Origin: Mesonia aestuariivivens
Lineage (GTDB): Bacteria; Bacteroidota; Bacteroidia; Flavobacteriales; Flavobacteriaceae
DNA length: 64,000 bases
Direction: 5' to 3'
NCBI RefSeq assembly: GCF_019311235.1
Contig: NZ_JAHWDF010000002.1
Span: 186,001 to 250,000 of the forward strand
Positions within the stretch are counted from its first letter, which is position 1. Each line of letters opens with the position of its first letter. The position numbers and the translations under genes are program-made. Under the pieces are notes generated by a model. The model saw only the letters and a program-made list of their open reading frames with translations. It made no database searches and was not told the DNA's origin. Shown one piece after another: positions 25,768 through 33,373 of the stretch.

Positions 25768-28368
25768 ATGAGTCAAGATCAAGAAAATAATAATCAAGAA
25801 CCTTTAGAAGAGCATACAAATCAAGAGGTAATTACCAAGATTACCGGGATGTATAAAGATTGGTTTCTAGATTATGCCTCTTATGTGATTTTAGAACGAG
25901 CAGTTCCAGCTATAGAAGACGGGTTTAAACCAGTTCACCGCAGGATTATGCAATCTATGAAAGATCTAGACGATGGTCGTTATAATAAAGTAGCGAATAT
26001 TGTTGGGCATACCATGCAATATCACCCGCACGGTGATGCTAGTATTGGAGATGCTATGGTGCAGGTTGGTCAAAAAGAGCTTTTAATAGATACACAAGGA
26101 AACTGGGGAAATATATTGACCGGAGACCGAGCAGCAGCGCCAAGATATATTGAAGCAAGACTTTCAAAATTTGCAACAGAAGTAGTTTATAGTCCAAAAG
26201 TTACAGAGTGGCAAGCTTCTTACGACGGTAGAAGAAAAGAACCTATTAATTTACCTGTCAAATTTCCATTATTATTGGCACAAGGAGCAGAAGGTATTGC
26301 TGTTGGGTTAAGTACCAAAGTATTACCTCATAATTTTAATGAATTAATAGATGCATCTATTCATCATTTAAAAGGAAAACGCTTTCAAATATTTCCAGAT
26401 TTTCCTACATCAGGAATTATGGATATTAGCAATTATAATGATGGTTTACGCGGTGGTAAAGTAAGAATTCGTGCAAAAATAAGTCAACAAGATAAAAATA
26501 CACTTGTAATAACTGAAATTCCATACAGTACCACGACTACTTCTTTGATAGAGTCTGTTATCAAAGCAAATGAAAAGGGGAAGATTAAAGTAAAACATAT
26601 AGAAGATAATACTGCAGAACATGTAGAGATTTTAATTCACCTGCCTAATCATATTTCACCAGATAAAACCATCGATGCGCTCTATGCTTTTACCAATTGT
26701 GAAATCTCAATTTCTCCTTTATCGTGTGTGATTATAGACCATAAACCACATTTTATAGGAGTTTCAGAAATTCTTCGCCTAAGTACTGATCATACGGTAA
26801 AATTATTAAAAAAAGAACTTGAAATTAAGTTAGATGAGCTGCAAGAACAGTGGCATTTTTCTTCTTTAGAGAGAATTTTTATAGAAAAAAGAATCTATCG
26901 TGATATAGAAGAAGAAGAAACATGGCCTGGCGTTATCAAAGCGATAGATGAAGGATTAAAACCTCATATCCAGCACCTAAAAAGACCAGTAAACGAAGAA
27001 GATATTACGCGATTAACAGAAATACGTATCAAACGAATTTCTAAATTCGATCTAGATAAAGCGCAACAAAAAATTGAAGCTTTAGAAGATGAAATCGAAA
27101 AAGTAAAACATCACTTAGAGCATTTAATAGACTTCACCATTTCTTATTTTGAAAAACTAAAAAAAGATTTTGGGGCAGGGCGTGAGCGAAAAACAGAAAT
27201 AAGACTTTTTGAAGATATAGAAGCCACTAAAGTAGTCATTAGAAACTCTAAACTTTACATGAACCGTAAAGAAGGTTTTATAGGTACAGCGTTAAAGAAA
27301 GATGAATACGTGACTGATTGTAGTGATATAGACGATATTATCTGTTTTATGCAAGATGGTACGATGATGGTCACAAAAGTAGATACTAAAACTTTCGTAG
27401 GTAAAAATATTATTCACGCAGCAGTTTTTAAGAAAAAAGACAAAAGAACAATTTATAATATTATTTATAGAGATGGCGCTAAGGGTAATACTTATGTTAA
27501 GCGTTTTGCAGTAACTTCAATTACTAGAGATAGAGAATATAGTATTGGCAAAGGAGTCGCTGGCACTAAGGTTTTCTATTTTTCAGCAAATCCAAATGGT
27601 GAAGCAGAAAAAGTTACCGTTTACCTTAGACAAGTAGGAAGTATTAAAAAGCTGAAATTTGAAGTAGATTTTGCAGACCAATTAATAAAAGGTAGAGGCG
27701 CTAAAGGGAATATTGTTTCTAAACATGCGGTTAAAAAAGTAGAACTAAAAGAAGAAGGAGTTTCAACCTTAAAACCTCGAAAAATTTGGTTTGATGATGT
27801 AGTGCAACGTTTAAATGTAGATGGTAGAGGAGAGTTGTTAGGAGATTTTAAAGGTGAAGATCGTTTGTTATTAGTAACCCAAGATGGGATTATTAAAACA
27901 ATAATTCCAGAACTTACCACACGTTTTGATGAGAATTATGTGTTAATGGAAAAATGGAACCCAAAACGACCTATCTCTGTAGTTTATTGGGAAGGAGAAC
28001 GTGAGCGTTATTACGTGAAAAGATTTTTAATAGAAAATTCAGAAAAAGAAGAAGTGATCATTACAGATCATCCTAAATCTCAGTTAGAATTAATTACTAC
28101 AGATTTAATCCCAGTATTAGAAATTGTTTACCGTAAGCAAAGAAACAAAGAGCAAAGACCTAATGAAGAAATAAATTTAGAAGAATTTATTTCTGTAAAA
28201 GGAATCAAAGCTCAAGGCAATCAGTTAACTACAGAAAAAATCACACAGCTTAATTTATTAGAGCCTATTATACCTGAAGTTAATGATAGTGAAGAAATAA
28301 ATGACGAAGAAAATTCTTCAGAAGAAAACGAAAATTCATCTGAAAACCAAGCTTCATTATTCGATTAA
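25768..28368 (+). CDS. parC: DNA topoisomerase IV subunit A
   Basis: The 866-residue DNA-cleaving subunit has the N-terminal breakage-reunion domain (YASYVILERAVPAIEDGFKPVHRRI) and the active-site tyrosine in AAAPRYIEARL (about Y127). A beta-pinwheel C-terminal region follows, with repeated K-rich blades from about residue 500. The C-terminus is a long Asp/Glu/Asn/Ser-rich tail after residue 825. The gene is 48 nt after parE. ParC versus GyrA is decided by the partner and by divergence from the 47484 gene, which has the more standard gyrase motifs. Confidence 0.9.
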   Translation: MSQDQENNNQEPLEEHTNQEVITKITGMYKDWFLDYASYVILERAVPAIEDGFKPVHRRIMQSMKDLDDGRYNKVANIVGHTMQYHPHGDASIGDAMVQVGQKELLIDTQGNWGNILTGDRAAAPRYIEARLSKFATEVVYSPKVTEWQASYDGRRKEPINLPVKFPLLLAQGAEGIAVGLSTKVLPHNFNELIDASIHHLKGKRFQIFPDFPTSGIMDISNYNDGLRGGKVRIRAKISQQDKNTLVITEIPYSTTTTSLIESVIKANEKGKIKVKHIEDNTAEHVEILIHLPNHISPDKTIDALYAFTNCEISISPLSCVIIDHKPHFIGVSEILRLSTDHTVKLLKKELEIKLDELQEQWHFSSLERIFIEKRIYRDIEEEETWPGVIKAIDEGLKPHIQHLKRPVNEEDITRLTEIRIKRISKFDLDKAQQKIEALEDEIEKVKHHLEHLIDFTISYFEKLKKDFGAGRERKTEIRLFEDIEATKVVIRNSKLYMNRKEGFIGTALKKDEYVTDCSDIDDIICFMQDGTMMVTKVDTKTFVGKNIIHAAVFKKKDKRTIYNIIYRDGAKGNTYVKRFAVTSITRDREYSIGKGVAGTKVFYFSANPNGEAEKVTVYLRQVGSIKKLKFEVDFADQLIKGRGAKGNIVSKHAVKKVELKEEGVSTLKPRKIWFDDVVQRLNVDGRGELLGDFKGEDRLLLVTQDGIIKTIIPELTTRFDENYVLMEKWNPKRPISVVYWEGERERYYVKRFLIENSEKEEVIITDHPKSQLELITTDLIPVLEIVYRKQRNKEQRPNEEINLEEFISVKGIKAQGNQLTTEKITQLNLLEPIIPEVNDSEEINDEENSSEENENSSENQASLFD

Positions 28369-28373
28369 ACTTT

Positions 28374-28823
28374 ATGAGTAAATTTTTTAAAGAATTTAAA
28401 GAATTCGCCATTAAAGGTAATATGATAGATATTGCCGTTGGGGTAATTATTGGTGCAGCCTTTAATAAAGTAATAGATACATTGGTGGCTAAAATAATTA
28501 TGCCACCCATATCTTTACTTACCGATGATTTTAATTTCGAAAACAAAAAAATTATTCTTCGTGAAGCAGTCTTTAATAATGACAAAATAATTAAAGAAGA
28601 AGTATTTATTGGTTATGGAGAGTTAATTACCGTACTTATTAATTTCTTTATTATTGCGTGGTCTGTATTCTTGATGGTTAAAATTTCTAACCGTTTAAGA
28701 ACTAAAGCAGAAGACACTAATAATAAAACAGTACAAACCCCTAAAGACATAGAACTCTTAACCGATTTAAAAGAAATTATGAAAGAACAAAATGAACTTT
28801 TAAAAAATAAAATAAATAACTAA
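28374..28823 (+). CDS. mscL: Large-conductance mechanosensitive channel MscL
   Basis: The 149-residue protein opens under extreme membrane tension to release solutes after osmotic downshock. The start FFKEFKEFAIKGNMIDIAVGVIIGAAF gives the amphipathic helix and TM1, and ELITVLINFFIIAWSVFLMVK is TM2, followed by a charged cytoplasmic helix. The periplasmic loop is slightly long (DDFNFENKKIILREAVF). It starts 5 nt after the parC stop and is surely in the same transcript. Confidence 0.95.
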   Translation: MSKFFKEFKEFAIKGNMIDIAVGVIIGAAFNKVIDTLVAKIIMPPISLLTDDFNFENKKIILREAVFNNDKIIKEEVFIGYGELITVLINFFIIAWSVFLMVKISNRLRTKAEDTNNKTVQTPKDIELLTDLKEIMKEQNELLKNKINN

Positions 28824-28967
28824 AGTAGAGATTCTATCTAACGGAATAATTCTTTAAAAAAGTATAAAAGGCTACAAGAGCAATTTTAATGCTTTAATTT
28901 TTATAAAGTTATCATCTATTTAAAATAGAAAAAATTTTACATTAAGCCTTTGTAATTAAGTTTAGGT

Positions 28968-29003
28968 AAAAAAAGAGCAGTGATAAACTGCTCTTTTTTT
29001 TTT
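28968..29003. terminator. Terminator after mscL, shared with the convergent lipoprotein gene
   Basis: Perfect 14-bp stem (AAAAAAAGAGCAGT and its complement, 28968-28981, 28987-29000) has a 5-nt loop and T10 on the right. Its end overlaps the stop of the leftward gene at 29002. Confidence 0.8.
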
Positions 29004-29376
29004 ATTTTACTTTTCTGGCGGTACCCTTTTGTTTTTTATCTTCTCCTACTACAGAAAATTCAAATGTATAAGTATCACCTTTGGTGGTTAATATTTTCAT
29101 ATGTAAAGGTTTTTCTTCAGCCATGTTTTTTGGATTAAGATTAGTAAGTATATATTCACAATCATTTATCCAACGTATAGAAGAAGAATCTACTTTATCT
29201 TTAAAGTAATCTATTTCTAGAGAATCTGTACGCACAAAAGTAGTTTTAACCATTTCACCATTAAGGTAAGACTCAAACTCAAAACTACCTGTTTTAAAAT
29301 CTTTACAATTTCTTTCGGGAGCAAAGCATCCTAAAAGTAAAAGCGAAGTAAATAGGGCAATAAAAAAACTTTTCAT
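29002..29376 (-). CDS. Lipoprotein of unknown function
   Basis: I start at the internal ATG 29376 (124 residues), because MKSFFIALFTSLLLLGC is a clean lipoprotein signal, while the upstream 25 codons are unlike a signal peptide. The mature region has NCKDFKTGSFEFESYLNG, a TTFVRTDSLEIDYF stretch and WINDCEYILTNLNPKNMAEEKPLHMKIL. I recall this family from Flavobacteriaceae, where some entries carry a misleading topoisomerase label; nothing here supports such an activity. It is 40 nt downstream of the XRE gene and probably cotranscribed with it. Confidence 0.75.
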   Translation of the reverse strand: MKSFFIALFTSLLLLGCFAPERNCKDFKTGSFEFESYLNGEMVKTTFVRTDSLEIDYFKDKVDSSSIRWINDCEYILTNLNPKNMAEEKPLHMKILTTKGDTYTFEFSVVGEDKKQKGTARKVK

Positions 29377-29416
29377 TCTATATAATTTTAAAACAAAAAT
29401 AAGGTATAAAGTAGAT

Positions 29417-29845
29417 TTAATTCTCAAAAGCTTCAAAACTTCCGTCTTCATAAAATATAATAATTTTATGAATTTTCTTTTTCGCTGAAGACTGAATTAT
29501 CTTTTCTGAAACTTCTTTTTGCTCGTTGACTGCTATATTTTTTTGTGGAGTTTCAAACTCTATTTTAGGGGTAGATTTTTCAGATAAACTAGAAACGGGA
29601 GTAGAAGTAGTTGCTTTGCTTTTTGGAAATATTCCTTTTCCATTTAATAACCAATAGAGTTCAACTTCAGGAAATTTATCTACAATTTTAAGTACAAAAT
29701 CTAGGCTAGGTTTATTTCTTCCAGACAAGATATGAGAGATAGAAGAACGCCCAACATTAATTTGATCTGCAAAACTTGCAGCAGATAAGTCGTGATATTC
29801 CATCACTTTCTCTAAACGTTTAGCAAAATCTTTACTGTTTACCAT
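29417..29845 (-). CDS. XRE-family helix-turn-helix regulator
   Basis: The 142-residue protein has an N-terminal HTH of the cI/XRE type (about 5-62: RLEKVMEYHDLSAASFADQINVGRSSISHILSGRNKPS) and a Ser/Thr/Lys-rich linker. It closes with a short acidic/hydrophobic end (KIIIFYEDGSFEAFEN). It lacks a peptidase or ligand domain, so ligand sensing is unclear. A promoter lies at 29877-29907, and a TTTAC-N4-GTAAA palindrome covers its own start codon. The same palindrome occurs before the divergent M14 gene, which points to autoregulation and repression of that gene (inference). Confidence 0.9.
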   Translation of the reverse strand: MVNSKDFAKRLEKVMEYHDLSAASFADQINVGRSSISHILSGRNKPSLDFVLKIVDKFPEVELYWLLNGKGIFPKSKATTSTPVSSLSEKSTPKIEFETPQKNIAVNEQKEVSEKIIQSSAKKKIHKIIIFYEDGSFEAFEN

Positions 29846-29852
29846 TGTAAAT
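29837..29852. promoter_or_regulatory. Operator-like palindrome over the XRE start codon
   Basis: GTTTAC-CATT-GTAAAT on the plus strand: 5-bp perfect arms (TTTAC/GTAAA) with a 4-nt spacer that includes the CAT start codon of the XRE gene. The same layout occurs at 30108-30123 and nearly so at 30084-30099. Confidence 0.55.
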
Positions 29853-29876
29853 TTTATAAGCGAAATATCGCATATA

Positions 29877-29907
29877 CAAATGTAAACATTTATATATAAA
29901 CCTACAA
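29877..29907 (-). promoter_or_regulatory. Promoter of the XRE regulator gene
   Basis: On the minus strand TTG (29907-29905), a 20-nt spacer and TACATTTG (29884-29877) match the -33/-7 consensus exactly. A GTAAAC half-site (29882-29887) overlaps the -7 element, as expected for a repressor site. Confidence 0.7.
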
Positions 29908-30083
29908 ATATATTATAGTAAGCGACTTATCGAATTAAAGCATAGGTTTACTTGATGGATATTAAAATACTAAAAAACAGAATATTAAGTTTTAAATTTT
30001 GTGTTTTTGGAGTTTGTCCTATAAAACTTCAGTAACAGTGAGGTTACTTGTTCACAATAATAAACACTAGGGAGTTTTTTTGT

Positions 30084-30099
30084 GTTTACAATTGTAAAA
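30084..30099. promoter_or_regulatory. Operator-like palindrome 1 upstream of the M14 gene
   Basis: TTTACAATTGTAAA (30085-30098) is a perfect 14-bp palindrome of the same TTTAC-N4-GTAAA form. Its centre is 24 bp from the centre of the next one. Confidence 0.55.
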
Positions 30100-30107
30100 T
30101 ATACTTT

Positions 30108-30123
30108 GTTTACTTTTGTAAAC
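30108..30123. promoter_or_regulatory. Operator-like palindrome 2 with embedded -7 element
   Basis: GTTTAC-TTTT-GTAAAC is a perfect 6+6 bp dyad ending one base before the M14 ATG. It contains TACTTTTG (30111-30118), an exact TAnnTTTG. That would place the transcript start at or beside the start codon. Confidence 0.6.
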
Positions 30124-30124
30124 T

Positions 30125-31282
30125 ATGGAAACAACTCGCATTTTAAATAATTACGAAAAGTTTAAAGTTGAAGAAATTAGTAAACGTTACCTTTCTTATA
30201 AACATATTGTAGATTACTTAAAAAAGCTGCCTACTTTTATGCAACTAAAAGTTGAAGGTAAGTCAGTTTTAAATGAAGCTATTTATTCAGTAGAACTTGG
30301 AAATGGTCCAAAAAAAGTTTTAATGTGGTCTCAGATGCACGGTAATGAATCTACCACTACAAAAGCAATTTTAGACTTACTTGAGTTTCTAGTTACTCAA
30401 CAAAACCCAGATTATAATTTATCAATTTTAGCATCTTGTACCTTAAAAATTATCGTAGTTCTAAACCCAGATGGACTCAAAAACTATACACGAGTCAATG
30501 CAAATAAAGTAGATTTAAATAGAGATGCTTATCATTTAACGCAGCCCGAAAGTAAAATTTTAAGAAATGTGTTTGATGAGTTTTCACCTCATTATGCTTT
30601 CAATCTTCACGATCAAAGAACTATTTTTAGTGCAGGTAACCAAAATAAACCCGCTACAGTGTCTTTTTTGGCTCCGGCTTATAATCTTGAACGTAATATT
30701 AATAAAACGAGAGAAAAGGCAATGCAAATCATTATAGGGATGAGCGAATGTTTACAAAAGCATATACCATATCAAATAGGAAGGTATGACGATGCTTTTA
30801 ATATTAATTGTGTAGGTGATAATTTTCAGAATAGAGGAGCGAGTACAATTTTATTTGAAGCAGGACATTACGCAAATGATTATGAGCGTGAAGAGACTCG
30901 AAAATATATTTTTATGTCTTTATATGCATCTCTATTAGACATTGCGACCGATACTTATAAAAATAGAAATGTAAACGATTATAATAAAATTCCCGAAAAT
31001 AAAAAGTTGTTTTATGATATACTCATAAAAAATGCTCAAGTAAACGGAAAACAAGTTGATGTAGCAATTCAGTACGAAGAATATTTAAAAAATAATCGAT
31101 TGCAATTTTTACCTAAGCTTCAAGGTATTGGAGATTACGATGGGTTTTATGCACATCAAACCGTTAATGCTAAAAATAAGGTTTTGAGAATAAATAGTGT
31201 TAAAAACTTCGAAAACGAAACTTATATCGAAGAAATTCGTTTAAATAATGAGATTTTTTCAATGAAATTAACAAATTCTTAA
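30125..31282 (+). CDS. M14-family zinc carboxypeptidase-like protein
   Basis: The 385-residue protein has the zinc motif HGNEST (HxxE, about H72 and E75), a third ligand histidine in FNLHDQRTIF (about H162) and the general-base glutamate in TILFEAGHY (about E245). An NPDGLKNYTRVNA segment with NRDAYHL lies between, as in M14 enzymes. There is no signal peptide, so it is probably cytoplasmic. The natural substrate is unknown. It is divergent from the XRE regulator, under two palindromes, and 76 nt before an Lrp-type regulator. Confidence 0.88.
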   Translation: METTRILNNYEKFKVEEISKRYLSYKHIVDYLKKLPTFMQLKVEGKSVLNEAIYSVELGNGPKKVLMWSQMHGNESTTTKAILDLLEFLVTQQNPDYNLSILASCTLKIIVVLNPDGLKNYTRVNANKVDLNRDAYHLTQPESKILRNVFDEFSPHYAFNLHDQRTIFSAGNQNKPATVSFLAPAYNLERNINKTREKAMQIIIGMSECLQKHIPYQIGRYDDAFNINCVGDNFQNRGASTILFEAGHYANDYEREETRKYIFMSLYASLLDIATDTYKNRNVNDYNKIPENKKLFYDILIKNAQVNGKQVDVAIQYEEYLKNNRLQFLPKLQGIGDYDGFYAHQTVNAKNKVLRINSVKNFENETYIEEIRLNNEIFSMKLTNS

Positions 31283-31303
31283 AGCTGAAATTCGGATAAT
31301 CTC

Positions 31304-31322
31304 TAATTTTGTTTTAATTTTG
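31304..31322 (+). promoter_or_regulatory. Two tandem -7-like elements before the Lrp gene
   Basis: TAATTTTG occurs at 31304-31311 and again at 31315-31322, both exact TAnnTTTG, 37-48 nt before the ATG. Neither has a TTG at the ideal distance. Confidence 0.4.
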
Positions 31323-31358
31323 TGGATTGAAATTGGACGAATACAATAAATTATCAAA

Positions 31359-31841
31359 ATGGCAAGATTTAGATTAGACGAAGTTGACCATCACATTCTA
31401 GATATCTTAATAGATAACACTAGAACTCCTTTTACAGATATCGCTAAAAAACTTAGTATCTCTGCAGGAACCGTGCATGTGAGGGTCAAGAAAATGGAAG
31501 AAGCGGGAATTATTATTGGTTCTTCATTAACCTTAGATTACAAAAAATTAGGATATGCATTTATCGCATACGTAGGAGTTTATTTAAACAAAACCTCTCA
31601 AACAAAATTTGTATTAGAGCGAATAAATGAAATTCCTTTTGTAACTGTAGCACACGTAACTACTGGAAAATTTAATGTTTTCTGTAAGGTGAGAGCTAAA
31701 AACACAGAACACGCAAAACAAATTATCTTTTTATTAGATGATATTGAAGGTGTTTACCGTACAGAAACCATGATTTCTATGGAAGAAAGTTTAAATGATA
31801 AGAAACGTTTAATGCATTCTATTTTTAACGAAATAGCTTAA
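31359..31841 (+). CDS. Lrp/AsnC-family transcriptional regulator
   Basis: The 160-residue protein has an N-terminal winged HTH (DEVDHHILDILIDNTRTPFTDIAKKLSISAGTVHVRVKKMEEAGII) and a C-terminal RAM/ligand-binding domain (about 70-150) with HVTTGKFNVFCKVRAKNTEHAK. Lrp-family proteins sense amino acids and form octamers. Targets are unknown; the adjacent M14 peptidase is one candidate. Length and layout are normal. Confidence 0.95.
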   Translation: MARFRLDEVDHHILDILIDNTRTPFTDIAKKLSISAGTVHVRVKKMEEAGIIIGSSLTLDYKKLGYAFIAYVGVYLNKTSQTKFVLERINEIPFVTVAHVTTGKFNVFCKVRAKNTEHAKQIIFLLDDIEGVYRTETMISMEESLNDKKRLMHSIFNEIA

Positions 31842-31860
31842 TTATTTCTTTATTGTTTAT

Positions 31861-31899
31861 AAAAAAAGGAGCTGTTAAATTACAGCTCCTTTTTTTTTA
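31861..31899. terminator. Terminator shared by lrp-like gene and yebC
   Basis: Stem AAAAAAAGGAGCTGT / ACAGCTCCTTTTTTT (31861-31875, 31882-31896) with a 6-nt loop has T tracts on the right and A tracts on the left. It fits both convergent genes. Confidence 0.8.
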
Positions 31900-31913
31900 T
31901 AGTTGAAAAAATA

Positions 31914-32624
31914 TTATTCTTCCATCGTGTGATATACATTTTGTACATCATCATCTTCTTCTATTTTTTCTATTAATTTCTCTACATCTGCCGCTTCTTC
32001 TTCTGAAAGTTTCTTAGTTGTTGTAGGTATTCTTTCAAAACCAGAAGAAAGAATTTCTAAGTTTCTATCTTCTAATTCTTTTTGAATAGCTCCAAAACTT
32101 TCAAATGGGGCGTAGATTAAAATTCCGTCTTCATCATCAAACACTTCTTCTGCGCCAAAGTCTATAAATTCTAATTCTAATTCTTCAGCATCGATCCCTT
32201 CTCCGTTAATTCGGAAATTGCAGGTATGGTCAAACATAAATTCAACAGACCCCGAAGTTCCTAAGTTTCCGTTACATTTATTAAAGTAAGACCTAATATT
32301 AGCTACAGTTCTTGTATTGTTATCGGTAGCAGTTTCTACTAAAATAGCAATCCCGTGCGGAGCATAGCCTTCAAAAAGCACTTCTTTATAATCACCTTGA
32401 CTTTTATCACTAGCTCTTTTAATAGCACGTTCTATATTGTCTTTAGGCATGTTCACAGATTTAGCATTCTGTATAACAGCTCTTAAGCGTGCATTAGCAT
32501 CTGGATCTGGACCGCCTTCTTTAACGGCCATAACAATATCTTTTCCTATTCTTGTAAAGGCCTTAGACATCGCTGCCCACCTTTTCATTTTTCTGGCTTT
32601 GCGGAATTCAAAAGCTCTTCCCAT
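31914..32624 (-). CDS. YebC/PmpR-family protein
   Basis: The 236-residue protein has the family start MGRAFEFRKARKMKRWAAMSKAFTRIGKDI, then DPDANARLRAVIQNAKSVNMPKDNIERAIKRA and GYAPHGIAILVETATDNNTRTVANIRS. The older view is a transcriptional regulator; newer work links YebC-type proteins to ribosomes stalled at proline stretches. Which role this copy has cannot be judged. It is monocistronic. A 390-bp AT-rich gap lies upstream. Confidence 0.94.
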   Translation of the reverse strand: MGRAFEFRKARKMKRWAAMSKAFTRIGKDIVMAVKEGGPDPDANARLRAVIQNAKSVNMPKDNIERAIKRASDKSQGDYKEVLFEGYAPHGIAILVETATDNNTRTVANIRSYFNKCNGNLGTSGSVEFMFDHTCNFRINGEGIDAEELELEFIDFGAEEVFDDEDGILIYAPFESFGAIQKELEDRNLEILSSGFERIPTTTKKLSEEEAADVEKLIEKIEEDDDVQNVYHTMEE

Positions 32625-32853
32625 TTTTCAAATTTTAAAAATCTGCACAAATTTACAAAAAAGACCTTAATCGTTGGGTATATGCCTATCTAAATAGTTT
32701 TTAGTACTAATATTAATTAGTTAGATAAAATAGTGTGTTTTTTAAATTAGTATTGTAAATTTAATTAAGATTATTTACACGTTTATTATCCGTTTAATTT
32801 TTTAAAATAACAATCTAGCTGAAGTTACTCTGCTTTTTTGAACACATTTATTC

Positions 32854-32973
32854 TTATGAGACAATTATTTTAGAAATTGCTTCTAATTCATTACAAAAAT
32901 CTTTATTTTCTTGACTGTACGTTGAAAACACAGCTCCAAAAATGAAGAAGAATAAAACAGTGATTTTTTGCAT
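32854..32973 (-). CDS. Putative 39-residue secreted peptide or gene remnant
   Basis: The frame encodes MQKITVLFFFIFGAVFSTYSQ, a convincing Bacteroidota signal peptide, followed by only 18 residues (ENKDFCNELEAISKIIVS). The mature part looks like the start of longer secreted flavobacterial proteins, so this may be the 5' remnant of a decayed gene. I found no clear continuation in other frames before the yebC start. This is the only coding candidate in the 390-bp gap 32625-33014; a perfect dyad ACTAAT-N4-ATTAGT at 32706-32721 is the other feature there. Confidence 0.35.
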   Translation of the reverse strand: MQKITVLFFFIFGAVFSTYSQENKDFCNELEAISKIIVS

Positions 32974-33014
32974 TTAGCTAAATAACTAACTTTTTAGCAT
33001 AAAAACAATTTTAT

Positions 33015-33302
33015 TTAAGAGGTCTGAATGAGTTTTTCAATAGTTTCAGCCATTTTAAAGTCTTTTTCAGTAACACCACCTGCATCATGTGTAGAAAGTG
33101 AAATACTTAACGTGTTAAAAACGTTAGTCCATTCTGGGTGATGTTGTTGCGCTTCAGCTTCAAAAGCAATTCGCGTCATAATGCTGAAGGTTTCTTTAAA
33201 ATTTTCAAACTCAAATTTAGTCTGAATAGAATTTTGTTCAAATTGCCAACCTTCTAATTTTTCTAATCGTTTATTTATTTCTGTTTCGCTTAATTTAGAC
33301 AT
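33015..33302 (-). CDS. 4a-hydroxytetrahydrobiopterin dehydratase
   Basis: The pterin-4-alpha-carbinolamine dehydratase fold is shown by the central motif EAEAQQHHPEWTNVFNTLSISLSTHDAGGVTEKD, which fits the active-site consensus E-x3-H-H-P...W...H...D. The enzyme recycles pterin cofactor after aromatic amino-acid hydroxylation. The start is placed at ATG 33302 (95 residues, MSKLSETEI); an upstream in-frame ATG adds nine poorly fitting residues. The partner hydroxylase is not in the window. Confidence 0.9.
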   Translation of the reverse strand: MSKLSETEINKRLEKLEGWQFEQNSIQTKFEFENFKETFSIMTRIAFEAEAQQHHPEWTNVFNTLSISLSTHDAGGVTEKDFKMAETIEKLIQTS

Positions 33303-33373
33303 GTTTTTTTTTAAGTTATTAAAAATCATAAGTTAATTCTATCTTTAAATCTAAATTTAGTACAAACTTAACA

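Noticed and set aside
27621-27920. Frame antisense to parC (also similar ones antisense to gyrA, thrC and clpC)
   Set aside because: Each lies wholly inside a well-supported conserved gene and shows no start signal or domain.
28280-28585. Frame antisense to the parC end and mscL
   Set aside because: It crosses two confident genes on the other strand; its hydrophobic stretches mirror the MscL helices.
32706-32721. ACTAAT-N4-ATTAGT dyad upstream of yebC
   Set aside because: Perfect but short and AT-rich, 80 bp from the start, with no promoter element beside it.
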